From AWTP1-13 sp035714005 (GTDB taxonomy: Bacteria > Pseudomonadota > Alphaproteobacteria > Rhizobiales > Hyphomicrobiaceae), in the NCBI GenBank assembly GCA_035714005.1, contig DASTMQ010000407.1, positions 1 to 13,611 on the forward strand: a DNA stretch of 13,611 nt, in the 5' to 3' direction. Position numbers and translations under genes: made by a program. The notes beneath the pieces are model-generated. The model had not been told where the DNA came from and did no database searches. It was given only the letters and a program-made list of their open reading frames with translations. Positions 6,495 to 13,426 of the stretch are shown piece after piece (the stretch's first letter is position 1; every line of letters starts with the position of its first letter).

Positions 6495-7631
6495 TCAGGT
6501 AAGGAAGTTTGCTAACAGGTCGATGACAGCGCCGGGCTGTTCCTGCTGGACCCAATGGCCGGCAGCCTCGACGAGATGACAGCCGCGCATGCGCGAGGTG
6601 GCGCTGGCCTGCATTTTTTCCAGTGCACCCGGCACCTGGAAGGCACCCCAATCGCTCTTGCCCGCGATGAAAAGGCAAGGCACGTCGATGCGGCGGCCGG
6701 CAAAAATCTGCTGTTCGGCCTCGAAGCGCCCGCTGGTGCGGCAGCGATACCAGTTGAGGCCGCCCTGGAAGCCGGTGCGCGCGAACTCGGCGCTGTAAAC
6801 GGCAAGTTCGGCCTCGCTCAGCCATTGGCAGGCGGCGATCTGCTGTGGCGAGGGCATTTCCGCCGCCGCCGTCTCGGCCATACCCTGCGCCAAGCGCATG
6901 ACGTAGTAGGTCGGCAGCTTGGCGAGCTCCTCGGCGCGCCAGGCCGCGAGCGGGTGCGGTACGTTGCCTTTCCAGTCGGCGCTCTTGTAGTGATAGTAGG
7001 CGCGCAGGAAGGCATGGATGCCCTGCGGACAGTGGCGCATATTGGCGTCGGCTTCGCGCGTCGAATAATACCAGTGATAGTGTTTGCGCGGCGGGTCGAG
7101 CGCGGCCAGCGCGGCGTGGATGTTGGTTGCCGCCGGCGGGGGTTCAGCCTGGCGGGGGTCGGAAAGCTCCGGTGGGCCGACGAAGGGCGCGCTCATCAAT
7201 ACCACCGAACGGAAGACATCGCCCCGCAACAGGGCGCACCAGGCGGCTACCGGGGAACCGAAATCGTGGCCGATCACCGCGGCGACGGAGCGATGGCCCA
7301 GCGCCGTGATGAGGCCCAAGGTGTCGCGCACCAGATTGAAGACCCGAAAGGCGCCAAGGTCGCCGTCATAGGCGCCGTCCCAGCCCGTGGTGCGCCCGTA
7401 GCCGCGCTGATCCGGGGCGACCACGTAAAACCCCGCCTGCGCCAGCGGCAGCATGAGTTTGCGCCAGCTGTAGGCAAGCTCCGGAAAGCCGTGCAACAGC
7501 AGAACACAGGGGGCGCCCGCTTGCGCGTAGCCCGCCTCCAGCACGTGCATGCTGAGGCCGTTGCCGTTGGGGACTGAGCGCGAGCGGATACCCGCAGGCA
7601 GGGCGTCGCCATAATCGGGGTCGGGGCTCAT
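6495..7631 (-). CDS. Epoxide-hydrolase-like alpha/beta-hydrolase
   Basis: The product is an alpha/beta-fold hydrolase of the soluble epoxide hydrolase type, which opens epoxides through an aspartyl ester. The 378-residue sequence has the oxyanion motif HGFPE at 47-51 and DQRGYGRT at 74-81. The nucleophile elbow GHDFGSP has Asp123 in place of the serine used by esterases. The lid carries HWYYSTREAD (186-195) and NWYRC (293-297), whose tyrosines could be the ring-opening pair. The charge-relay acid is probably Asp327 in GKSDWG, and the base His359 is in AGHWVQQEQP. This set fits an epoxide hydrolase better than a haloalkane dehalogenase. The ATG at 7631 is preceded by AGGAG only 2 nt away, which is closer than optimal. 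It begins 24 bp after trpE, so it is very likely cotranscribed with it. The physiological substrate is unknown. Confidence 0.9.
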   Translation of the reverse strand: MSPDPDYGDALPAGIRSRSVPNGNGLSMHVLEAGYAQAGAPCVLLLHGFPELAYSWRKLMLPLAQAGFYVVAPDQRGYGRTTGWDGAYDGDLGAFRVFNLVRDTLGLITALGHRSVAAVIGHDFGSPVAAWCALLRGDVFRSVVLMSAPFVGPPELSDPRQAEPPPAATNIHAALAALDPPRKHYHWYYSTREADANMRHCPQGIHAFLRAYYHYKSADWKGNVPHPLAAWRAEELAKLPTYYVMRLAQGMAETAAAEMPSPQQIAACQWLSEAELAVYSAEFARTGFQGGLNWYRCRTSGRFEAEQQIFAGRRIDVPCLFIAGKSDWGAFQVPGALEKMQASATSRMRGCHLVEAAGHWVQQEQPGAVIDLLANFLT

Positions 7632-7655
7632 GGCTCCTGTCCGGGGTCAATTGTC

Positions 7656-9212
7656 TCAGGGGGCGCGGTTGCCGCGCTTGCTGCGCTTGGCGAAGCGGAC
7701 GGCCTCCTCGGCCGCCTTGAACAGTGCTCTTGCCTTGTACTCGCACTCGAGCTGTTCGGCATCGGGGTCGCTGTCGGCGACGACGCCCGCGCCGGCCTGA
7801 ACATAGATCATGCCGTCCTTGACCAGCGCAGTGCGCAGCACGATGCAGCTGTCCATCTCGCCGTCGGCGGAAAAGTAGCCGACGCAGCCTCCATACGGCC
7901 CGCGCTTATCCTTTTCGAGCGCGTCGATGATCTCCATGGCGCGCACCTTGGGGGCGCCGGAGAGCGTGCCGGCGGGGAAGCCCGCCATCAAGGCGTCGAC
8001 GACGTCGTGGCGCTCGTCCAAGGCGCCCACCACGTGACTGCCGATGTGCATGACATGGCTGTAGCGTTCGATGGCAAAGCTCTCCTTGACGCGCACCGAG
8101 CCGATTTTCGCGACGCGGCCGACGTCGTTGCGTCCGAGGTCGAGCAGCATGAGGTGTTCGGCGCGTTCCTTGGGATCGGCCAGCAGTTCCTGTTCCAGCG
8201 CCAAATCCTCCTCCGGCGTGCTGCCGCGCCGCCGCGTGCCGGCGAGCGGCCGGATGGTGACCTCGCCATCGCGCACGCGCACCAGGATCTCGGGTGAGGA
8301 GCCGACCAGGGCGAACGCGCCGAAGTCCAGGTGAAACAGAAACGGTGAGGGGTTCGTGCGGCGCAAGGCACGATAAAGGGCAAGCGGTGGCAAGGCGAAG
8401 GGTGCATCGAAGCGCTGGGACAGAACCACCTGGAACACATCGCCGGCGGCGATGAATTCCTTGCCGCGCTGGACCATGGCCTTGAACTCGGCGGGTGTGG
8501 TGTTGGAGACCGCATCGGGAAGGGCCAGGTCGACGCCCGACATATTGGTGGCATGCGGCAATGGCGCATCGAGCGCGGCAAGTACGCCGCGCAGGCGCTG
8601 CAGCGCCGCCGCATAGGCGGCCGCCGCGTCGACGCCAGGGGTCGGGCGCACGGGCGTCACCACGGCCATCTCGTCCTTGATGGTATCGAACACCACCATC
8701 AAGGTGGGGCGAACGAAGATGGCGTCGGGTACCCCTAAGGCATCGGGGTTTTGGCTGGGCAGGTGCTCGGCCAGGCGCACCGTGTCATAACCCATGTAGC
8801 CGATGATGCCGGCGGCAATCGGCGGCAGCTCGGCCGGCAGATCGATGCGCGAGCGATCGAGCAGCGCCCGCAACGAATCGAGGGTCGGCGCATCGTCGCC
8901 CGTGTAGGCGTGGGGTGCCGCCTGCGGCGCCAAATTGATCTCGGCGCGGTTGCCGAAGGCGCGCCAAATGATGTCGGGCGCAAGGCCGATGATCGAGTAG
9001 CGACCGCGCGTGGCACCGCCTTGCACGGATTCCAAAAGGCAGCTGAGCGGCTGCCCGTCGCTCAGCTTCAACATGGCCGAAACCGGCGTTTCCAGGTCTG
9101 CGATCAGCCGTGTCCACACGACCTGCGCCACCCCGGCGGCATAGCGGCGCGCGAACTCGCCGCGCGAGGGTTCAATTTCGAGGTCGCCGCCGATCGGTTC
9201 GAGCTTGGTCAT
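7656..9212 (-). CDS. trpE: Anthranilate synthase component I TrpE
   Basis: TrpE makes anthranilate from chorismate using ammonia delivered by TrpG, the first step of tryptophan synthesis. The 518-residue length is typical of stand-alone TrpE. LLES at 59-62 followed by GRYSIIG at 70-76 is the conserved tryptophan-feedback region, so the enzyme should be inhibited by tryptophan. The chorismate-binding domain shows AGDVFQVVLSQRF (256-268), RPLAGTRRRG (321-330) and HLMLLDLGRNDVGRVAKIG (353-371). These are followed by GSHVVG (391-396), FPAGTLSGAPKVRAMEII (412-429) and YVQAGAGVVADSDPDAE (470-486). The ATG at 9212 has CAGGGA about 8 nt upstream; the open frame begins 36 nt further up but lacks such support. 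It follows the chaperone gene with a 32-bp gap, the conserved alphaproteobacterial order. The usual next genes, trpG and trpD, lie 2.7 kb further on, past three unrelated genes. Confidence 0.97.
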   Translation of the reverse strand: MTKLEPIGGDLEIEPSRGEFARRYAAGVAQVVWTRLIADLETPVSAMLKLSDGQPLSCLLESVQGGATRGRYSIIGLAPDIIWRAFGNRAEINLAPQAAPHAYTGDDAPTLDSLRALLDRSRIDLPAELPPIAAGIIGYMGYDTVRLAEHLPSQNPDALGVPDAIFVRPTLMVVFDTIKDEMAVVTPVRPTPGVDAAAAYAAALQRLRGVLAALDAPLPHATNMSGVDLALPDAVSNTTPAEFKAMVQRGKEFIAAGDVFQVVLSQRFDAPFALPPLALYRALRRTNPSPFLFHLDFGAFALVGSSPEILVRVRDGEVTIRPLAGTRRRGSTPEEDLALEQELLADPKERAEHLMLLDLGRNDVGRVAKIGSVRVKESFAIERYSHVMHIGSHVVGALDERHDVVDALMAGFPAGTLSGAPKVRAMEIIDALEKDKRGPYGGCVGYFSADGEMDSCIVLRTALVKDGMIYVQAGAGVVADSDPDAEQLECEYKARALFKAAEEAVRFAKRSKRGNRAP

Positions 9213-9244
9213 GCGCGGGATCCCTGGCTCAGGTCCTGCAAGTA

Positions 9245-11158
9245 TCACTCGAGCATTGGCGCTTCCGCTCCGCGCTCGCCGCCCAGCGCCTGCCGCAGCG
9301 CCTCCTGGTTCACCGAGAGGCCGTAGCGCGCCTGCAGGCCGGCAATATATTCGGCGAGGATGTCGCTCTGCAGTTGCCGGTTGAGTTCGCCCTTGAGCGC
9401 GGCAATCTGTTCCGGCGTAGGCTCGGGGGCCGGACTGATTTCGGCGACGCGAATGATCGTCCGCCCTCGACCATCGGTGGTGGCAGCCGAGGCGGCGCGG
9501 CTCTTGGGCAGCGTGAAGGCCTGTTGCACGGCATTGCTGGTGAGGCCCGGCGGCGAGGTCGAGCGCGTCACCGGGTTGGTTTTTTCCGCCTTGGCGCCGG
9601 CCTCGGCGGCTACCGTCTCGAAGGCCTCGCCCTGATTGAGGCGATCGACAAATTTTGCCGCGAGATTGCTGACCTCGGTGCGCCGTTGCTGCTCCATGAA
9701 TTGGGTCTTCACGTCCCCCGCCACCTCTTCGAAGGTCTTTTGCTTCTCGGGCGTCACTTGCAGCACGTCGACCCAGGCGTTGCCGCCGTCGGGCAACTCC
9801 ACGGCTTCCGCCTCGATGCCGGAATTGCCGGCGAAGGCGGCCTGCGCAATTTTGCCGGCGTCGGCCTGCTCCAGCGCCGGCTTGCCGTCGGCAGTCTTGC
9901 CCGTGCGATCGATGTCGGCGATCTCCAGGAAGGGCAGCTTTAGTTTTTCGCCGATCTCCTTCAGCGGCTTGCCCGAATAGCGATCGTTCTCGATGCTCTC
10001 GTGCAGGTTTTGCAGCTCGAGATTGGCCCGCTCCTCGGCCAGGCGCTCGCCGATCTCGCCTTTGACCTCATCGAAGGTGCGCTGCTTGCCCGGCACCACC
10101 TCGGTGACGCGAATGAGCACGGTGGCGAACTGGCCCTCGACCGGCTGCGACAGCTCGTCTTGCTTGAGCGCGAAGGCGGCCTCGGCAGTGCGGCTATCGA
10201 TCATGTCGCGTTTGGCGAGGAGGCCGAGCTCGATGTCACTTTCCTTGAAGCCGAGCTTGGCGGCGGCCTCGGCAAAGTTGGGGGCCTTGCTCAGCTCCAC
10301 GTAGGCCGTCTCGGCGGCGGCCTTGTCGGGAAAGGTAAGCTGGGTGATCCGCCGCATTTCCGGGATGTTGAATTTTTGCTTGTCGCTGTCGTAGGCGGCC
10401 TTGAGCTCGTCCTCGCTGATACTGATGCGCTGCTTGGCGGCCTCGCGCGTCAACAGCAGCACGTTGATCTTGCGCCGTTCGGGGGCGGTGAAGCGAGCCT
10501 TGTTCTCATCGTAGTAGGCGCGCAGTTTGGCGTCGTCCGGCTCGCCGAGCTTGATGAGCTTGTCGAAGTCCGGCGTGAAAAAGTCGATGACGCGCCGCTC
10601 TTCGCGGTAGCGATAGAGCGCATCGAGCATCGCCTGCGGCGGGGCCAGCCCACTCAACAGGCTCTCGGTCAACTGGTCGCGCAGTTCTTCCTGACGACGC
10701 GTGTAGACATAGCGGCCCTCGCTCAGGCCGATCTGGCGCAGAAAGGTTTGAAACAGCTCCTTGGAAAACTTGCCGTCGGGACCCTGAAAACCTGGATCGT
10801 TGCGAATAATCTCGGCGATGCCCTGATCGGAGAGCGCCAGCTTGAGGTCGCGGGCGTGGTGGTCGATGGCGGCCGCCGAAATCAGGCGTGCCAGGGCGCG
10901 TTGCTCCACGCCGAGGAGCTTGGCCTGTTCGTTGGTGAGACGACGCCCGAACCGGCGCGTGAGCGAGGCCATTTCGTCCTGATAGGCCTGGCGGTACTCA
11001 TCGACGGTGATCTGCGACCCGCCGATGGTGGCCAGCGTTCCCCGCCCAACATTGCGGATGACGTCGCCGATGCCCCAGACGGCAAAGGCGATCACCAGCA
11101 GGCCAAGCAGCCCCTTAGCGAACCAATTGAGCGCGCCGCGGCGCAAGGAGTCGAGCAT
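9245..11158 (-). CDS. ppiD: PpiD-like SurA N-terminal / peptidylprolyl isomerase family periplasmic chaperone
   Basis: This is a membrane-anchored periplasmic folding factor at the SecYEG exit, of the PpiD type. The 637-residue protein begins with a short cytoplasmic basic stretch (MLDSLRRG) and a single helix at about 14-30 (AKGLLGLLVIAFAVWGIGD). A SurA_N-like chaperone region follows (ATIGGSQITVDEYRQAYQDE onward, about 42-165). The parvulin-like region is around 235-345 and a long second half follows. The parvulin part lacks a clear GGDLGWF-type strand (it reads ESDIELGLLAKRDMID), so isomerase activity may be weak or absent, as reported for some PpiD proteins. The ATG at 11158 has only a weak GGAA upstream. 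It is the first gene of the ppiD-trpE transcript and is divergent from tpiA, a conserved alphaproteobacterial arrangement. Confidence 0.92.
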   Translation of the reverse strand: MLDSLRRGALNWFAKGLLGLLVIAFAVWGIGDVIRNVGRGTLATIGGSQITVDEYRQAYQDEMASLTRRFGRRLTNEQAKLLGVEQRALARLISAAAIDHHARDLKLALSDQGIAEIIRNDPGFQGPDGKFSKELFQTFLRQIGLSEGRYVYTRRQEELRDQLTESLLSGLAPPQAMLDALYRYREERRVIDFFTPDFDKLIKLGEPDDAKLRAYYDENKARFTAPERRKINVLLLTREAAKQRISISEDELKAAYDSDKQKFNIPEMRRITQLTFPDKAAAETAYVELSKAPNFAEAAAKLGFKESDIELGLLAKRDMIDSRTAEAAFALKQDELSQPVEGQFATVLIRVTEVVPGKQRTFDEVKGEIGERLAEERANLELQNLHESIENDRYSGKPLKEIGEKLKLPFLEIADIDRTGKTADGKPALEQADAGKIAQAAFAGNSGIEAEAVELPDGGNAWVDVLQVTPEKQKTFEEVAGDVKTQFMEQQRRTEVSNLAAKFVDRLNQGEAFETVAAEAGAKAEKTNPVTRSTSPPGLTSNAVQQAFTLPKSRAASAATTDGRGRTIIRVAEISPAPEPTPEQIAALKGELNRQLQSDILAEYIAGLQARYGLSVNQEALRQALGGERGAEAPMLE

Positions 11159-11226
11159 GGTGGCATTTCCAACTGCAGGGTGCGCCGATGGCAGGAACCG
11201 GCCTGCCCGCGAGGGCTTAGCACATC

Positions 11227-11254
11227 TTGACGCGCATGCGCCGCATATTATGAA
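11227..11254 (+). promoter_or_regulatory. Candidate sigma70-type promoter for tpiA
   Basis: TTGACG (11227-11232) and TATGAA (11249-11254) are separated by 16 bp; a TATTAT overlaps the second element. TTGACGC matches the -35 form common in alphaproteobacteria. The predicted transcript would begin near 11261, about 78 nt before the tpiA ATG. On the opposite strand CATAAT with an upstream TTGCTG (15-bp spacing) could serve ppiD, so the two divergent promoters may overlap here. Confidence 0.4.
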
Positions 11255-11260
11255 CCCCTA

Positions 11261-11281
11261 CGGGCGCCAGCAAGGCGCCCG
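11261..11281 (+). repeat. Perfect 8-bp hairpin at the predicted 5' end of the tpiA mRNA
   Basis: CGGGCGCC (11261-11268) and GGCGCCCG (11274-11281) form a perfect 8-bp all-GC stem closed by the 5-nt loop AGCAA. There is no T-tract, so it is not an intrinsic terminator. It begins almost exactly where the predicted promoter would start transcription. A 5'-terminal stem of this kind can protect an mRNA from 5'-end-dependent decay. An alternative is a DNA-level operator in the shared tpiA/ppiD control region. Confidence 0.45.
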
Positions 11282-11338
11282 GCTTGGTCGGCGGCCAAGT
11301 TTGCCGAAACTTAATTTGACCGCGAGAGAGCCCGACAG

Positions 11339-12109
11339 ATGGCACACGAACCCCTGCTGCGGCCGCTAATTGCCGGCAATTGGAAAATGAACGGATCGGT
11401 GGCCGCGCTGGCGGAGGCGCTGAGCGTGCGCGATCGCTTGACCGAGCCGGGCTTTGCCCCCGGCGTCGATGTGATGATTTGCCCGCCGGCGCCGCTCGTT
11501 GCGCTATTGGCGCGCGAGGCCGCAGGCGGGCGCCTGCTGGTGGGCGGGCAGGACTGTCATGCCCTGCCGAGCGGGGCCCATACCGGCGACGTCTCCGCTG
11601 AGCTTTTCAAGGACGTGGGTGCCAGCGCGGTGATCGTGGGCCATTCGGAGCGCCGCGCCGAGCACGGCGAGCGCGATATCGATGTCCGCCGCAAGGTGGC
11701 GGCAGCGCATCGCGCGGGCCTCACCGCCATCGTCTGTGTCGGCGAGACCGCGGGCGAGCGCCGCGCCGGTCTGACGCTGGCGGTGGTCGGGCGGCAGCTG
11801 GCCGCCTCCCTGCCCGAGCACGTGCGCGCCGTCGACACGGTGATCGCCTACGAGCCGGTTTGGGCCATCGGCAGCGGGCTCACCGCCAAGCCGAGCGACG
11901 TTGCCGAAGTGCACGGCTTTTTGCGCCAGGCGCTGTTGCAGCGCTGCGGCGATGAGGGCGGCAGCATCCGCCTGCTCTACGGCGGCTCCGTCAAACCCGA
12001 CAACGCCCAAGAATTGTTGGCGATCGCCGATGTCAATGGCGCCCTCGTTGGCGGCGCCAGCCTCAAGGCCGCCGACTTTCTCGACATCGTCGCGGCGTGC
12101 GGCGCTTGA
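11339..12109 (+). CDS. tpiA: Triose-phosphate isomerase
   Basis: TpiA interconverts dihydroxyacetone phosphate and glyceraldehyde 3-phosphate in glycolysis and gluconeogenesis, in the cytoplasm. The 256-residue TIM barrel is full length. Catalytic residues are all present: Asn14 and Lys16 in AGNWKMNG, the electrophile His102 in VGHSERR, and the base Glu172 in AYEPVWAIG. The phosphate-gripping loop follows as GSGLTAKPSDV (178-188), and the C-terminal phosphate site shows LYGGSVKP (213-220) and VGGASL (237-242). The ATG at 11339 is preceded by the purine-rich GCGAGAGAG about 9 nt away and gives the expected N-terminus. It heads the plus-strand group tpiA - secreted protein - secG and is divergent from ppiD. 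Confidence 0.98.
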   Translation: MAHEPLLRPLIAGNWKMNGSVAALAEALSVRDRLTEPGFAPGVDVMICPPAPLVALLAREAAGGRLLVGGQDCHALPSGAHTGDVSAELFKDVGASAVIVGHSERRAEHGERDIDVRRKVAAAHRAGLTAIVCVGETAGERRAGLTLAVVGRQLAASLPEHVRAVDTVIAYEPVWAIGSGLTAKPSDVAEVHGFLRQALLQRCGDEGGSIRLLYGGSVKPDNAQELLAIADVNGALVGGASLKAADFLDIVAACGA

Positions 12110-12120
12110 CCCGACCGCCC

Positions 12121-12156
12121 GAAACAGGGCTTAGTCGCCGGCGAAATTTCTGTTTC
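12121..12156. repeat. Inverted repeat GAAACAG/CTGTTTC downstream of tpiA
   Basis: GAAACAG (12121-12127) and CTGTTTC (12150-12156) form a 7-bp stem separated by 22 nt that include the palindrome CGCCGGCG. It lies 12 bp after the tpiA stop and ends just before a 9-codon open frame (12159-12188), whose ATGA overlaps the start of the next gene. It could act as an operator, a processing site or a weak attenuator between tpiA and the downstream genes. It lacks a T-tract, and no function is shown. Confidence 0.3.
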
Positions 12157-12184
12157 CCATGTCGATCACCGCTGCTCAGACCGC

Positions 12185-12802
12185 ATGACCCGTCTCGGCC
12201 TCGTGCTTGGCGCGCACTTGCTGTTGGCGTCCTCGAGTGGGGCCGCCGCCGCCACGCTCGACCAGGATGCCTGCGCCCAGCTCAAGACCGAGCTTTTGCA
12301 GCTCGAGCTCGCCGGCGCACGCACCAGCATGGCCAAGGGGCCTGACTGGGCGAAGGCCAACCTTGGCGCCGACAAGCTGCAGCAGATCAAGCGGCTGCTG
12401 GAGGTGGAAGAACAGATCCTGTTTCGCTGCCAGGGCAAGCCGCTGGTGGTGTTGCCCGAGGGGGTCGATGGGGAGGCCGCGGCGGCGCCGGCCGAGCGCA
12501 GCAAGGACGGCAGCGCAGCCAAGCCGGCGACAGAAACGAAGGGGGCTGCCAAGGAGCCGCCGGCGCCGGGCAAGGCGCCCGCCAAGGCCGCCGTGCCCGC
12601 GGCCGGTGCGCCCGCCAAGGTGGCGCCCAAGGCGGCGCCCGCCGCCAAGGCGGCCGGCACGCCCAAGGCCGCGGGCGAGCCGCCGGCGGCCGCGGCACCG
12701 CCCAAGCCCAAGCCCAAGCCCAAGCCACAGCCAAAGCCGAAGGTCGATGATGCCTGGCGGCCGGAGCCCGCCCAGCCGGCCCCCGGCAGCAGCAAGCCGT
12801 GA
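12185..12802 (+). CDS. Secreted Ala/Lys/Pro-rich protein between tpiA and secG
   Basis: I do not recognise a named family. The 205-residue product starts with a Sec-type signal (MTRLGLVLGAHLLLASSSGAAAA, cleavage likely after about residue 22). Next is a compact, conserved-looking segment (about 23-85: DQDACAQLKTELLQLE, MAKGPDWAKANL, QIKRLLEVEEQILFRCQG) with two cysteines, Cys29 and about Cys81, that could form a disulfide in the periplasm. From about residue 95 the chain is low-complexity Ala/Pro/Lys, ending in PKPKPKPKPQPKPK (173-186) and an acidic/proline tail. Pro-Lys repeats of this kind are seen in wall- or envelope-spanning linkers such as TonB. Its place beside secG suggests an envelope role, but this is inference. 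The ATG at 12185 is chosen because it begins the signal peptide. An antisense frame of similar size is a composition artefact. Confidence 0.75.
   Translation: MTRLGLVLGAHLLLASSSGAAAATLDQDACAQLKTELLQLELAGARTSMAKGPDWAKANLGADKLQQIKRLLEVEEQILFRCQGKPLVVLPEGVDGEAAAAPAERSKDGSAAKPATETKGAAKEPPAPGKAPAKAAVPAAGAPAKVAPKAAPAAKAAGTPKAAGEPPAAAAPPKPKPKPKPQPKPKVDDAWRPEPAQPAPGSSKP
12701..12742 (+). repeat. Tandem CCCAAG hexamer repeat encoding Pro-Lys
   Basis: Four exact copies of CCCAAG (12701-12724) are followed by diverged copies (CCACAG, CCAAAG, CCGAAG) up to 12742, giving PKPKPKPKPQPKPK. Exact hexamers can slip in replication, so copy number may vary between strains without breaking the frame. Confidence 0.8.
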
Positions 12803-12883
12803 GCGGGTGCGGCTGGGGCTGGTGGCGTTGACGGCCCTGGTGTAGAAGCCCGCGGGGGCCTCCCAGCAACGAAGAACACCGGT

Positions 12884-13279
12884 ATGACGACCGTCCTGCT
12901 CATTATTCACCTGATGATCGCCGCCGCGCTCGTTGGCGTCGTCCTGCTCCAGCGCTCGGAAGGTGGTGCGCTCGGCATCGGCGGCGGTGGCGGCTTCATG
13001 ACGGGGCGCGGCGCGGCGAATTTCCTGACGCGCGTGACGGCGAGCTTAGCGGCCGCCTTTTTTGCCACCAGCTTGCTGCTGACCCTCCTGGCCTCGCGGT
13101 CGACGGCGCCGGGCTCGATTTTCGATCGACCGGCGACAGCGCCGGCGAGCGGTCAAGCGGCGCCCGAAGGCCAGGCTGCACCGCCGGCCCAGCCGACGGC
13201 ACCCGCCGGGCGCGGCGGCATCCTCGATCAGCTGCAGCCGCCCGCCCCGAGCGGTCCCAGCGTTCCGCAATCAAAATAG
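12884..13279 (+). CDS. secG: Preprotein translocase subunit SecG
   Basis: SecG is the small accessory membrane protein of the SecYEG translocon and assists SecA-driven export. The 131-residue product has the expected two helices: about 3-22 (TVLLIIHLMIAAALVGVVLLQ) and about 50-70 (VTASLAAAFFATSLLLTLLAS). They are joined by the conserved Q-x-S-E-G-G-x-LG-Gly-rich loop, ending in the FMTGRGAANFLTR region. The tail from about residue 75 is Ala/Pro/Gln-rich, longer than in enterobacteria but common in alphaproteobacteria. The ATG at 12884 is the only sensible start; the ribosome site is weak (GAAGAAC). The usual alphaproteobacterial neighbour pyrG does not follow here. A CGGCGG-TGAT-CCGCCG hairpin (13332-13347) without a T-tract may mark the transcript end. 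Confidence 0.93.
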   Translation: MTTVLLIIHLMIAAALVGVVLLQRSEGGALGIGGGGGFMTGRGAANFLTRVTASLAAAFFATSLLLTLLASRSTAPGSIFDRPATAPASGQAAPEGQAAPPAQPTAPAGRGGILDQLQPPAPSGPSVPQSK

Positions 13280-13395
13280 CTTTGCAGGCCTTTGGCCGCC
13301 CAGGTGTGCCGGTGACGGCGCTGGCTTGGCGCGGCGGTGATCCGCCGAACGGCCGAGCCCGAGCTGGAGGCCGCCCGCAGCCCGGCGCAAACGCG

Positions 13396-13426
13396 GAAAA
13401 AACCCCTGTTGCGAGCTAGAAGGGGT
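13396..13426 (-). terminator. Intrinsic terminator overlapping the stop codon of the enoyl-CoA hydratase gene
   Basis: Reading the minus strand, ACCCCT (13426-13421) and AGGGGT (13407-13402) form a 6-bp stem with a 13-nt loop, followed by a run of T (complement of A at 13397-13402). The upstream arm lies in the last codons and the loop holds the TAG stop. The form is that of a Rho-independent terminator for the gene entering from the right. Confidence 0.6.

Noticed and set aside
6555..7577. 340-codon plus-strand open frame opposite the epoxide-hydrolase-like gene
   Set aside because: The minus-strand protein has all catalytic motifs of its family, and this frame is its shadow.
9213..9244. 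A trp leader peptide or attenuator ahead of trpE
   Set aside because: The ppiD-trpE gap is only 32 bp, with no run of Trp codons and no alternative hairpins.
10001..11230. 409-codon plus-strand open frame opposite the ppiD-like gene
   Set aside because: It mirrors the codon structure of the chaperone gene on the other strand, with no recognisable motif and no ribosome site.
12159..12188. Nine-codon open frame overlapping the secreted-protein start (ATGA)
   Set aside because: It may couple translation, but a 9-codon frame occurs easily by chance and has no ribosome site, so it is not listed as a gene.
12166..12910. Two long minus-strand frames with Gly-Leu repeats
   Set aside because: The repeats are the reverse complement of the Pro-Lys codons in the secreted protein gene.
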